Assembly: GCA_964448645.1 (NCBI GenBank)
Contig: CAYUZY010000023.1
Location: 1-19,395, forward strand
DNA from: GCA-2719315 sp964448645
GTDB lineage: Bacteria; Bacteroidota; Bacteroidia; Flavobacteriales; Flavobacteriaceae
DNA length: 19,395 nt
Reading direction: 5' to 3'
This document shows positions 8,743 to 15,535 of this stretch, in pieces (position 1 is the stretch's first letter; every line of letters starts with the position of its first letter). Made by a program: the position numbers and the translations under genes. The notes below the pieces were generated by a model. That model worked only from the letters and a program-made list of their open reading frames with translations. It was not told the origin of the DNA and did not search any database.

Positions 8743-8829
8743 TTACACCCACAAGGGGCGGAAAGGAAAATGACGAACAGAAGTTTTATTTCGAGTATTT
8801 AAATCAATATTTGATAATTGCTCTAGCAT
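8743..8829 (-). CDS. Candidate leader peptide of the arginine operon, 28 codons
   Basis: An ATG-to-TAA reading frame of 28 codons lies in the leader between the predicted arg promoter and the GNAT gene. Its C-terminal part reads NTRNKTSVRHFPFRPLWV. Three arginines use CGA, CGT and CGC, while Arg in the neighbouring genes is mostly AGA. The 38 bases at 8743-8780 contain 19 G or C, against about a quarter around them. An open frame this long is not rare by chance in such sequence. The argument rests on composition, the Arg content and the position before an arginine operon with a hairpin just downstream. A role as an arginine- or ornithine-sensing leader peptide is inference. I do not recognise it as a named family. 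Confidence 0.5.
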   Translation of the reverse strand: MLEQLSNIDLNTRNKTSVRHFPFRPLWV

Positions 8830-8865
8830 TTCGGCTGCAAATATGAGTTTTTTTTTATTTACTAC

Positions 8866-8899
8866 CAAAATAATAACAATTTATAATTGAATAAATCAA
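8866..8899 (-). promoter_or_regulatory. Predicted promoter of the arginine operon
   Basis: On the minus strand a -33 type TTG (8899-8897) is followed after 23 nt by TTATTTTG (8873-8866), one mismatch from the Bacteroidota -7 box TAnnTTTG. Transcription would start near 8860, giving a leader of about 195 nt that includes the 28-codon frame and the hairpin. The same arrangement, slightly weaker, occurs before ctlX. Confidence 0.45.
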
Positions 8900-8940
8900 T
8901 TTAATCTTTAAGAAAGTTTATGTTAGAGTTGTTTTGCAGA
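8871..8940. repeat. Promoter-region repeat, copy A (arg operon side)
   Basis: Aligned without gaps to 9921-9990, this stretch gives 50 identities in 70 positions. The best part is 8895-8919 against 9945-9969, with 22 of 25, including AGAAAGTTT and ATCAATTTAA. On the minus strand each copy lies directly upstream of an arginine-related unit, the arg operon here and ctlX at the other copy. A shared regulatory site fits better than random similarity. Confidence 0.6.
8885..8901. promoter_or_regulatory. Palindrome resembling an ARG box, overlapping the arg -33 element
   Basis: AATTGA-ATAAA-TCAATT is a perfect 6-bp inverted repeat with a 5-nt spacer. It resembles the TGAAT-spacer-ATTCA type of ArgR/AhrC operator and covers the predicted -33 TTG, a position suited to repression. 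The corresponding place before ctlX (9935-9951) matches at 13 of 17 positions but is less symmetrical. No argR gene lies in this window, so the regulator is inference. A chance palindrome in AT-rich sequence is possible. Confidence 0.35.
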
Positions 8941-8975
8941 TAGTTTTTTAAAATTATTGATTAAAAAATTTCTGC
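8936..8975 (-). terminator. Inverted repeat at the 3' end of ctlX, possible weak terminator
   Basis: GCAGA-tag-TTTTTTAA pairs with TTAAAAAA-tt-TCTGC around a 9-nt loop, making 13 base pairs with a small internal bulge. It overlaps the ctlX stop codon at 8961-8963 and separates ctlX from the downstream arg operon on the same strand. There is no U-run after the stem, so termination or 3'-end protection is only a possibility. Confidence 0.3.
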
Positions 8976-9878
8976 CAACATACATCTTGCACTTCCTCCT
9001 CCTAATTTTTCTATTGTTTTTAAGTCACTATGAATAATTTTTGCATGTTTTTCGAGCTTATTAATTTGATCTTTAAATAATGATTTATAAGCTGATGTAC
9101 TCATCACTAAAATAGGATTATTTAAATTTTTTAAAAGAAGCATATTACCAGCAAATTGTTCAATTTGATTCTCAGATATAGATATTATCTCTTTACTATC
9201 ATTTTCTAACTCATTATGAACTTTTTCTCTTTCTAAAATATTATCAATTGAATCTAAACCAACTACCGCAAATGAATTTCCTAGACTTAACATTAAATTA
9301 GTATGATAAATTTTAAGTCTTTTGCCAGAAACTGTTTGAAATGATGAAAAAATAAATGGAGTATAATTCATTTTTTTACAAAAATCTAAAATTAGAGGCT
9401 TATGAGTTCTTTCAGACAATGAAGCGTAAACTTTTTTGTTTATTCTGTCTAATACCATACTGCCAGTTCCTTCTAGAAATAAGTTTTGATTTTCATAACT
9501 TGTTAGATCATAAATAATCTTAGATTTTACACCATTATTTAAAAGTGATTTAAAAACATCATTAGATCTTTCATCTCTTCTGTTTTTAGCAAACATTGGA
9601 TAAATAACTACTCTGTTTTTTTTATGAAATGAAATCCAATTATTTGGAAATAGAGAGTCAGGTGTTTCAGGTAATTTAACATCTTGATGGATTGTAACCT
9701 TTATGCCAGTTTTAATTAGAACATTAGCTAATTTATCAAATTCTTTATGAGCTAATTTATTTATTGTATTAGCATCTAAATCACTATCAGATTGGTAATA
9801 ATTGTTTATGGCTGTCTGATTATTTTTCATAAATACATAAGGGCGAACCATTAACACATGATTTGTTAGTCCATTCAT
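8961..9878 (-). CDS. ctlX: CtlX-type citrulline/arginine hydrolase of the amidinotransferase superfamily
   Basis: A 305-residue guanidino-group modifying enzyme related to arginine deiminase and DDAH. The expected active-site residues are present: D74 in PDSLFPNNW, E136 in FLEGTGSMVLDR, H192 in IYHTNLMLSLG, and the nucleophile C299 in GGGSARCMLAEIF at the extreme C-terminus. Members annotated CtlX were named for citrulline use in Francisella. The exact substrate here (citrulline, arginine or a methylated arginine) cannot be read from sequence. It precedes the arginine operon on the same strand, 295 nt upstream of the GNAT gene, and shares its promoter sequence, so it probably responds to arginine status. 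It diverges from tilS. Confidence 0.85.
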   Translation of the reverse strand: MNGLTNHVLMVRPYVFMKNNQTAINNYYQSDSDLDANTINKLAHKEFDKLANVLIKTGIKVTIHQDVKLPETPDSLFPNNWISFHKKNRVVIYPMFAKNRRDERSNDVFKSLLNNGVKSKIIYDLTSYENQNLFLEGTGSMVLDRINKKVYASLSERTHKPLILDFCKKMNYTPFIFSSFQTVSGKRLKIYHTNLMLSLGNSFAVVGLDSIDNILEREKVHNELENDSKEIISISENQIEQFAGNMLLLKNLNNPILVMSTSAYKSLFKDQINKLEKHAKIIHSDLKTIEKLGGGSARCMLAEIF

Positions 9879-9917
9879 ATAATCTATGAAAATTTGAGTT
9901 TTTTATACTTATTAGCT

Positions 9918-9949
9918 AGAATATAATAATTTTTAATTAGAATAATCAA
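9918..9949 (-). promoter_or_regulatory. Predicted ctlX promoter
   Basis: On the minus strand TTG (9949-9947) is followed after 21 nt by TATATTCT (9925-9918), which matches TAnnTTTG at 6 of 8 positions. The ctlX ATG lies 40 nt further on. The element sits at the same place in the repeat as the arg operon promoter, which supports it despite the weak -7 box. Confidence 0.35.
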
Positions 9950-9990
9950 TTTAAATTTTGAGAAAGTTTGTATTAACTTTGCTTTGTGAA
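9921..9990. repeat. Promoter-region repeat, copy B (ctlX/tilS divergent region)
   Basis: Second copy of the 70-bp similar segment, exactly 1050 bp from copy A. It fills most of the 107-nt gap between the divergent ctlX and tilS genes, so it could affect both. In copy B the plus-strand end also forms a perfect TAnnTTTG box for tilS, which copy A has only with one mismatch (TAGAGTTG) and no gene after it. Confidence 0.6.
9974..9981 (+). promoter_or_regulatory. -7 box of tilS (TAACTTTG)
   Basis: A perfect match to TAnnTTTG lies only 4 nt before the GTG start of tilS. The usual start-point distance would place the transcript 5' end at or next to the GTG, so the mRNA may be leaderless. The nearest upstream TTTTG (9956-9960) is 13 nt away, shorter than the usual 17-23, which lowers confidence. 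Confidence 0.4.
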
Positions 9991-11290
9991 GAATAATATA
10001 AGTGATAAAATTGATAAAGATTTAATTAAATTTAGGTCAAAAAAAATTCTTTTAGCTCATAGCGGTGGAGTAGATAGTTGTGTTTTAGCTGATATTTTAT
10101 TGAATTTGAAAGTAGATTTTTCTATAGCACATTGCAATTTTCAGTTAAGAGGAATAGAAAATGAAAAAGATTCAAATTTTGTTTCATCATGGAGCCAAAG
10201 GAATAAAATTTCTTTTTTTTATTCTAAATTTTCAACTAAAGAATATTGTGAAATTAATAACATTAATATTCAATTAGCTACAAGAGAGTTAAGATATCAA
10301 TGGTTTTTTGAATTGCAAAGTATCTATGATTTTGATTTTGTTTTTACAGCTCATCATTTAAATGATCAATTTGAAACTTTTCTTATTAATTCAACAAGAG
10401 GGTCTGGATTAAAAGGTCTTCTCGGAATTCTTAATACAAAAAAGGTCTATAGACCATTATTAAAGATTTCAAAAAAAGAAATCGTTGATTATGCTAAAAG
10501 AAATAATCTGTCTTGGAGAGATGATCAATCAAATTTTGAAAATTATTATTTGAGAAATAAATTTAGAAATAAAGTTCTTCCAGAAATTGAAATGATAATT
10601 CCAGAATATTTAAATAAATTTAAGATAACTTTAAATAATCTTGAGGAAACACAATTATTTGTAAATAATTCTATTGAAAAAACTAGAAAAAAAATTTTTA
10701 AAAAGGAAAATTCATTAATTAAAGTAAATATCAAGAGTTTACTAAAATTAAAACCTTTCAATTTTTATTTGCATGAATTGTTTTTTTTATATGGATTTAA
10801 TTCTAAAGACATCTCAAAACTATTATTGTCTAAGACAGGTAAACAATTATTTTCAAAAACACATAGAATATTAGTTGATAGAGGTTTTTTAGTTTTAAAA
10901 GAACTAATTGAAAAAGAAAAAGAGAGTTATTTACTTGATTTAAATAAAAAAGAATTAAAATTACCTATTAAACTTGATTTTAAATATGTTGGTAATTATG
11001 ATAAAAAATTATTAAATCATAATTTTGCATCTATTGATTTTATGAAAATTAAAGAACCTTTGATTTTAAGGAAACCTCAATCTAAAGATTATTTTTATCC
11101 AACAGGAATGCAAGGAAAAAAATCTGTAAGTAAATATTTTAAAGATGAAAAATATTCAATTTATGATAAAGAAAATCAATGGTTATTAGTTTCTAATAAT
11201 GATATTGTATGGGTTGTAGGAAAAAGACTTGACAGTCGTTTTGCTGCTACTAAAAAATCAATTAAAGTTTTGGAAATAAAATGTTTTTGA
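9986..11290 (+). CDS. tilS: tRNA(Ile)-lysidine synthase
   Basis: Attaches lysine to C34 of the CAU-anticodon isoleucine tRNA, changing both its decoding and its charging. This is an essential cytoplasmic step. The 434 residues include the PP-loop SGGVDS at 26-31, AHCNFQLRG at 48-56, the TAHHLNDQFETF block near 121-132 and STRGSGLKGLLG. The C-terminal domain ends with the LRKPQSKDYFYPTGMQGKK region typical of TilS. The GTG start is the only reasonable choice: a TAA in frame 10 nt upstream closes the frame, and no ATG comes before the PP-loop. It ends in TGA, overlapping the dsbD start by 10 nt. Confidence 0.93.
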   Translation: MKNNISDKIDKDLIKFRSKKILLAHSGGVDSCVLADILLNLKVDFSIAHCNFQLRGIENEKDSNFVSSWSQRNKISFFYSKFSTKEYCEINNINIQLATRELRYQWFFELQSIYDFDFVFTAHHLNDQFETFLINSTRGSGLKGLLGILNTKKVYRPLLKISKKEIVDYAKRNNLSWRDDQSNFENYYLRNKFRNKVLPEIEMIIPEYLNKFKITLNNLEETQLFVNNSIEKTRKKIFKKENSLIKVNIKSLLKLKPFNFYLHELFFLYGFNSKDISKLLLSKTGKQLFSKTHRILVDRGFLVLKELIEKEKESYLLDLNKKELKLPIKLDFKYVGNYDKKLLNHNFASIDFMKIKEPLILRKPQSKDYFYPTGMQGKKSVSKYFKDEKYSIYDKENQWLLVSNNDIVWVVGKRLDSRFAATKKSIKVLEIKCF

Positions 11291-13269
11291 TAAGATTATT
11301 TATTTTAAATTTTTTAATCGGTTTTAATTCTTTTTCACAGATTGAAGAACCAGTTATTTGGAATTCAAATATTAATAAGGTATCTGATGAAAATTATTTA
11401 ATAACTATAGATGCATATATTGAGAAAAACTGGCGATTATATTCTCAAAATTTACCTAAAGGCGGAGCTGAACCTACTGAGTTTATTTTTATAGATAAAC
11501 TAGGATATGAATTAATAGGTTCTTTTAATGAAAGTGAGTCCATTAAAAAGTATGACAAACTATTTAAATTAGACTTAAATTATTTTGAGAAAGATGCTGT
11601 TTTTAATCAAGAAATAAAATTAATTGATAAAAATTTACAAAAAATAGATATAGAGATCAATTATCAAGCTTGTGATGATAGGCTCTGTATTTTTAGATCA
11701 GAAATAATTACAATTCCTTTAAGTGAAAATTATGTTTCTGTCGATAAAAAATTGGATAAAAAAAGTATTTTAAAATCAAAAGAGTTATATCTAAATATTA
11801 AAAACAAAGATTTTTACAAATCAAGTGAATCTGATAGTAGTAAAAATAATTCTTATTTTAAAATTTTTATTTTAGGTTTAATTGGAGGGGTTTTGGCACT
11901 TTTAACACCTTGTGTTTTACCAATGATGCCTTTAACTGTTTCTTATTTTTTAAAAAAATCAAATAATAAACAGAGCGGAATTATTAATTCTTCACTTTAT
12001 GGTTTTTTTATAATTCTTGTTTATTTTCTTTTAAGCCTTCCTTTTCATTTTCTTGATTTTTTAGATCCAGGAATTTTAAATACAATATCGACTAGTGTTA
12101 CAACTAATTTTGTTTTTTTTATTGTTTTTGTGTTTTTTGCATTTTCTTTTTTTGGTTATTATGATATTTCTCTACCAAGTTCTTGGGCTAATAAGTCAGA
12201 ATCTTCTTCGACTTTAAGGAACATTTTAGGTATTTTTTTTATGGCTTTAACATTATCAATTGTTTCTTTTTCATGTACAGGTCCAATTTTAGGATCTTTA
12301 CTTGCAGGTGCATTAAATTCTAATGGTCCAACTGAATTAACTTTTGGAATGCTTGGTTTTGGATTTGCTTTGGGAGTGCCTTTTTCTATTTTATCATTTT
12401 TTCCTAAGTTAATTAATAATATTCCTAAATCGGGAGGCTGGATGAATAACTTAAAAGTAACTCTTGGATTTTTTGAATTAGCATTAGCCCTGAAGTTTTT
12501 GTCCAATGCAGATTTAATTGGAGAATGGAACTTTTTAAAAAGGGAAACTTTTATTATTATATGGGCTTTAATAAGTTTTTCATTAGGTTTTTATTTGATT
12601 GGAGGATTAAATTTTATTAAAAATTTCAATTCCAATTTAAGGTTGAAATTATATAGTTCTATTCCATTTATTTTTAGTTTTTATCTTATATATAGTTTAT
12701 TTACTGATAAGAATGAATTGAAATTTTTGAGCGGTTTTCCTCCTCCAGAATTTTATACTATTCAGAATACTGATAATGATTGTCCATTAAATTTAAATTG
12801 TTTTAAAGATTATAATAAAGGATATGATTATGCAAAAATAAACAATAAGCCAATTTTAATTGATTTTACTGGATGGGCATGTGTAAACTGCAGAAGAATG
12901 GAAGAAAATGTTTGGTCTGATCCTGAAATATACAGTTTGCTTAAAAATAAATTTGTTTTAATTTCTCTTTATGTTGATGATAGAAAAAAATTAGATATCA
13001 AAGATCAATTTAATTTTAAATTTTTAAATGGCAGAATAAAGAAAATTGAATCTTTAGGTGAAAAATGGGCTACTTTTCAGGCTATAAACTTTAATTCTGC
13101 ATCTCAACCTTATTATGCTCAAATAAATACAGATTTAGAATTATTAAATTCACCGATACAATATTCAGGAAAAAAGGAGTTTAAAAATTGGTTGAAAAAA
13201 GGCTTAGAAAAATCTGGTGAACTTTTAGATAAAAAAAACAAAAATATTTACAATTATAATTTATGGTAA
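11281..13269 (+). CDS. dsbD: Protein-disulfide reductase DsbD, three-domain form
   Basis: Carries electrons from cytoplasmic thioredoxin across the inner membrane to periplasmic partners. The 662 residues begin with a signal peptide ending near FNSFSQ. Residues about 21-150 form the periplasmic N-domain with the redox pair C131/C136 (CDDRLC). A membrane domain from about 193 to 475 follows, with C211 in LTPCVLPMMPLT and C332 in SFSCTGPILG, the pair that relays electrons. The C-terminal thioredoxin domain has the CVNC site (C534, C537) in DFTGWACVNCRRM. All six functional cysteines are present. Its ATG overlaps the tilS end, and its own end overlaps the convergent nitroreductase gene by 16 nt. 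Confidence 0.92.
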   Translation: MFLIRLFILNFLIGFNSFSQIEEPVIWNSNINKVSDENYLITIDAYIEKNWRLYSQNLPKGGAEPTEFIFIDKLGYELIGSFNESESIKKYDKLFKLDLNYFEKDAVFNQEIKLIDKNLQKIDIEINYQACDDRLCIFRSEIITIPLSENYVSVDKKLDKKSILKSKELYLNIKNKDFYKSSESDSSKNNSYFKIFILGLIGGVLALLTPCVLPMMPLTVSYFLKKSNNKQSGIINSSLYGFFIILVYFLLSLPFHFLDFLDPGILNTISTSVTTNFVFFIVFVFFAFSFFGYYDISLPSSWANKSESSSTLRNILGIFFMALTLSIVSFSCTGPILGSLLAGALNSNGPTELTFGMLGFGFALGVPFSILSFFPKLINNIPKSGGWMNNLKVTLGFFELALALKFLSNADLIGEWNFLKRETFIIIWALISFSLGFYLIGGLNFIKNFNSNLRLKLYSSIPFIFSFYLIYSLFTDKNELKFLSGFPPPEFYTIQNTDNDCPLNLNCFKDYNKGYDYAKINNKPILIDFTGWACVNCRRMEENVWSDPEIYSLLKNKFVLISLYVDDRKKLDIKDQFNFKFLNGRIKKIESLGEKWATFQAINFNSASQPYYAQINTDLELLNSPIQYSGKKEFKNWLKKGLEKSGELLDKKNKNIYNYNLW

Positions 13270-13970
13270 ATTGATTCAAGTGGGACTCTAAAACGTTTTC
13301 CGTAAATTCCTTTTTCAGTTCTTATTCCACAACTAATTACCATATTGATTTCTGATTTTTCAGGTAGTTTAAGAATTTCTTTTATTTTTTTTGAATCGAA
13401 ACCCTCCATAGGACAGGTATCATATCCAAAAGAAGCCATTGATATCATGAAATTTTGAGATGCTAGAGCAAGACTTTTGTGAGCAACAATTCTTAAATCA
13501 GTTGATCTAACTTCACGGTATGTAGGTTTAAATAATCCTCTATATTTCATCATAATAGAATGAAGAAAACCTCTAAGAGGGGAAAATCCTTTATATAATT
13601 TGGGAATAATTTCTTGGTAGTATTTTAAAGCACTTATTATATTATTTTCGGAATCATCTTTATTATTTTTAATAAAATCAATATTTGATTTTAATCTGCT
13701 TTTCCATAGATCATGTCTTACAACTGGTATTACAAACTGTTTAGAAGTTTTAGCAGATGATTGATTAAAACAACTTTTAGATATTTCTGCACAAACTTTT
13801 TTAGAAGTTACATGATAAAATTCCCATAATTGAAGATTACTGCTATTTGGAGCTAATGTAGATAGCTTAATACATTCTTTTACAATTTTATCATCAATTT
13901 CTTTAGTCTTATCATAAACTCTTACAGATCTTCTGTATGATATTGACTCTCTTACAGTTTTTTCTTTCAT
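13254..13970 (-). CDS. Nitroreductase-family flavoprotein
   Basis: A 238-residue protein of the FMN-dependent nitroreductase family. The N-terminus has the FMN phosphate contact YRRSVRVYD (12-20) and the LAPNSSNLQLWEF stretch (39-51). The C-terminal part has the MISMASFGYDTCPMEGFD segment typical of the family, then VISCGIRTEKG. Such enzymes reduce nitro compounds, quinones, enones or other electrophiles with NAD(P)H, and the natural substrate is not predictable. It follows the aldehyde dehydrogenase with an ATGA overlap, so the two are probably made together. A joint role in handling reactive aldehydes or redox stress is plausible but only inferred. Confidence 0.85.
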   Translation of the reverse strand: MKEKTVRESISYRRSVRVYDKTKEIDDKIVKECIKLSTLAPNSSNLQLWEFYHVTSKKVCAEISKSCFNQSSAKTSKQFVIPVVRHDLWKSRLKSNIDFIKNNKDDSENNIISALKYYQEIIPKLYKGFSPLRGFLHSIMMKYRGLFKPTYREVRSTDLRIVAHKSLALASQNFMISMASFGYDTCPMEGFDSKKIKEILKLPEKSEINMVISCGIRTEKGIYGKRFRVPLESIYHKL

Positions 13971-15340
13971 AGTTTGTTTAATAAAAATTTAAGAAATTTT
14001 ATTGATTTTGGATATGGGGCAAATCTCTGGGGGAGATCAAATAAAAATGATCTTTTAACAATTGGTTTTAAGTGTGAAAAAAGTTTAAAACTATGTTCTC
14101 CATGATAAGCACCCATTCCACTAGCACCTATTCCACCAAATGGAAGATTAATATTTGCAAACTGAATTAAAGTATCGTTGACAACACCTCCTCCGAAGGA
14201 AAATGTATTTAGCATCAAATTTATAAAAGATTTGTTTTTACTGAAAACATAGAAAGCAAGAGGTTTTTCCATGCTTTTAATTATTCTAAAAATTTTTTCA
14301 TTCTTTTCATAAGAAATAATTGGGAGAATTGGCCCAAAAATTTCTTCTAACATTAATTCGCTATTTAAGTCTGGCTCATCAACAATTGTAGGACTTAAAT
14401 AAAGATCTTTTTTATTATTTATACCTCCATATATAATTTTTTGATTTTTTAGAGACTTTATCAATTTTTCTAGATGATTTTGATGAATTATTCTACCATA
14501 ATCTTTTGAATTTTCAATATTTTTCGAAAAAGCTATTTCAATTTCATGAATAATTCTATCTATTAGATCCTTTTTAATTTTTTTATCAACTAAAATATAA
14601 TCAGGAGCAATACAAGTTTGGCCACAATTAATAAATTTCCCCCAAACAATTCTTTTTGCAGTTTTTTTAATTGGAGCAGAACTGTCAATTATGCAAGGAC
14701 TTTTCCCTCCTAATTCAAGAGTAGTTGGAGTTAAATTTTCAGCTGCTGCTTTTGCAACATATTTTCCAACTCTAGTACTTCCAGTATAGAAAATATAATC
14801 CCATTTTTCTTTTAAAAGATTTTTAGCAGTATTTGCATCACCTTCAATTACTTTAACCCATTCTTCTGGAAAAACGGCGCAAATAATTTCATCAATAATT
14901 TTTGAAGTGTTTGGAGCAGATTCAGAAGGTTTAAGAACAACAGTATTTCCAGCAGCAACTGCACCAATTAATGGAGTAAGAGAAAGTTGAAAAGGATAAT
15001 TCCACGGAGAAATCATTAAAATATTTCCATAGGGTTCAGGAATTAAATAGTCTTTTGAAGGAAAATTAATTAAAGAACTCGATATTCTCTTTGGCTTAGA
15101 CCATTGTTTTAAATTGTTGATCATAATATTAAGTTCTTTATTTACAAGCATGGTTTCACTTGTAAAAGCCTCAAAATCAGATTTTTTTAAATCTTTATAA
15201 AGTGCGTCAAAAATATTTTTAGATTTTTCCTTAAGAACCCTTTTTAGTTTTTTTAGATAATTAATCCTTTTTTTGATATTTAAAGTGCTTTGATTATCAA
15301 AAAAGGACTCTTGTAAAGTTTTAATTTTTTTTATTAACAA
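13967..15340 (-). CDS. Aldehyde dehydrogenase, class 3-like (fatty/aromatic aldehyde type)
   Basis: Oxidises an aldehyde to the acid with NAD(P)+. The 457 residues match the shorter class 3 ALDH layout. Visible motifs are SPWNYP with N114, KPSESAP (137-143), the cofactor loop TGSTRVGK (186-193), the general base E209 in LELGGKSPC, and the nucleophile C243 in GQTCIAPDY. Also present are EEIFGPILPI, NLPFGGIGASGMG and a C-terminal tail with RFAPYP as in class 3 enzymes. The substrate is not determined; long-chain or aromatic aldehydes would be usual. It is the first gene of a two-gene unit with the nitroreductase. Confidence 0.9.
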   Translation of the reverse strand: MLIKKIKTLQESFFDNQSTLNIKKRINYLKKLKRVLKEKSKNIFDALYKDLKKSDFEAFTSETMLVNKELNIMINNLKQWSKPKRISSSLINFPSKDYLIPEPYGNILMISPWNYPFQLSLTPLIGAVAAGNTVVLKPSESAPNTSKIIDEIICAVFPEEWVKVIEGDANTAKNLLKEKWDYIFYTGSTRVGKYVAKAAAENLTPTTLELGGKSPCIIDSSAPIKKTAKRIVWGKFINCGQTCIAPDYILVDKKIKKDLIDRIIHEIEIAFSKNIENSKDYGRIIHQNHLEKLIKSLKNQKIIYGGINNKKDLYLSPTIVDEPDLNSELMLEEIFGPILPIISYEKNEKIFRIIKSMEKPLAFYVFSKNKSFINLMLNTFSFGGGVVNDTLIQFANINLPFGGIGASGMGAYHGEHSFKLFSHLKPIVKRSFLFDLPQRFAPYPKSIKFLKFLLNKL

Positions 15341-15360
15341 TTTATTTCAATTTGAAAAAT

Positions 15361-15393
15361 CAAATATAATTGAAATGATAGAATAAAATACAA
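15361..15393 (-). promoter_or_regulatory. Promoter of the aldehyde dehydrogenase-nitroreductase unit
   Basis: On the minus strand TTG (15393-15391) and a perfect TATATTTG (15368-15361) are separated by 22 nt, within the usual Bacteroidota range. The start codon is 21 nt after the -7 box, so the leader would be short. This is the best-formed promoter in the window. Confidence 0.55.
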
Positions 15394-15417
15394 TGATTGA
15401 ATATATTAAAAAAAAAC

Positions 15418-15504
15418 ATGAAACTTATTGAAAATCAACATTTTGGGTATAACAGCTTTGATTTGACTGTAATTTTAGTTTTGTTAACTAAGGTATATAT
15501 ATAA
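15418..15504 (+). other. Weak candidate leader reading frame before ilvD
   Basis: An ATG-to-TAA frame of 28 codons ends 31 nt before ilvD. Residues 18-23 read V-I-L-V-L-L, as expected of a branched-chain attenuator peptide. The T-rich sequence makes such codons likely by chance. No terminator hairpin follows, and a -7 box candidate lies inside the frame, which would cut it off. I rate it low. Confidence 0.2.
15476..15483 (+). promoter_or_regulatory. Candidate -7 box of the ilv operon (TAGTTTTG)
   Basis: A perfect TAnnTTTG match lies 52 nt before the ilvD ATG. An upstream TTTG (15457-15460) is 15 nt away, a little closer than usual. The rest of the 195-nt gap (15341-15535) holds the divergent ALDH promoter and AT-rich sequence without a GC-containing hairpin. 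Confidence 0.35.
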
Positions 15505-15535
15505 TGTTTTATAATTTAAATTAGTTGATTATAAT

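Noticed and set aside
8771..8803. Plus-strand ATG frame of 10 codons in the arg leader
   Set aside because: Too short, opposite the better candidate, and no gene follows in that direction.
8826..8857. Plus-strand stem (GCA...TGC) followed by a run of T as a terminator
   Set aside because: Only three base pairs can form, and no plus-strand gene ends there; the T-run is just the A-rich start of the arg leader.
12159..12506. 115-codon minus-strand frame inside dsbD
   Set aside because: Lies opposite the conserved membrane domain including the SFSCTGP motif; no promoter or recognisable domain.
15512..15523. Palindrome TAATTTAAATTA before ilvD
   Set aside because: A pure A/T palindrome without loop is expected by chance at this base composition; no second copy nearby.
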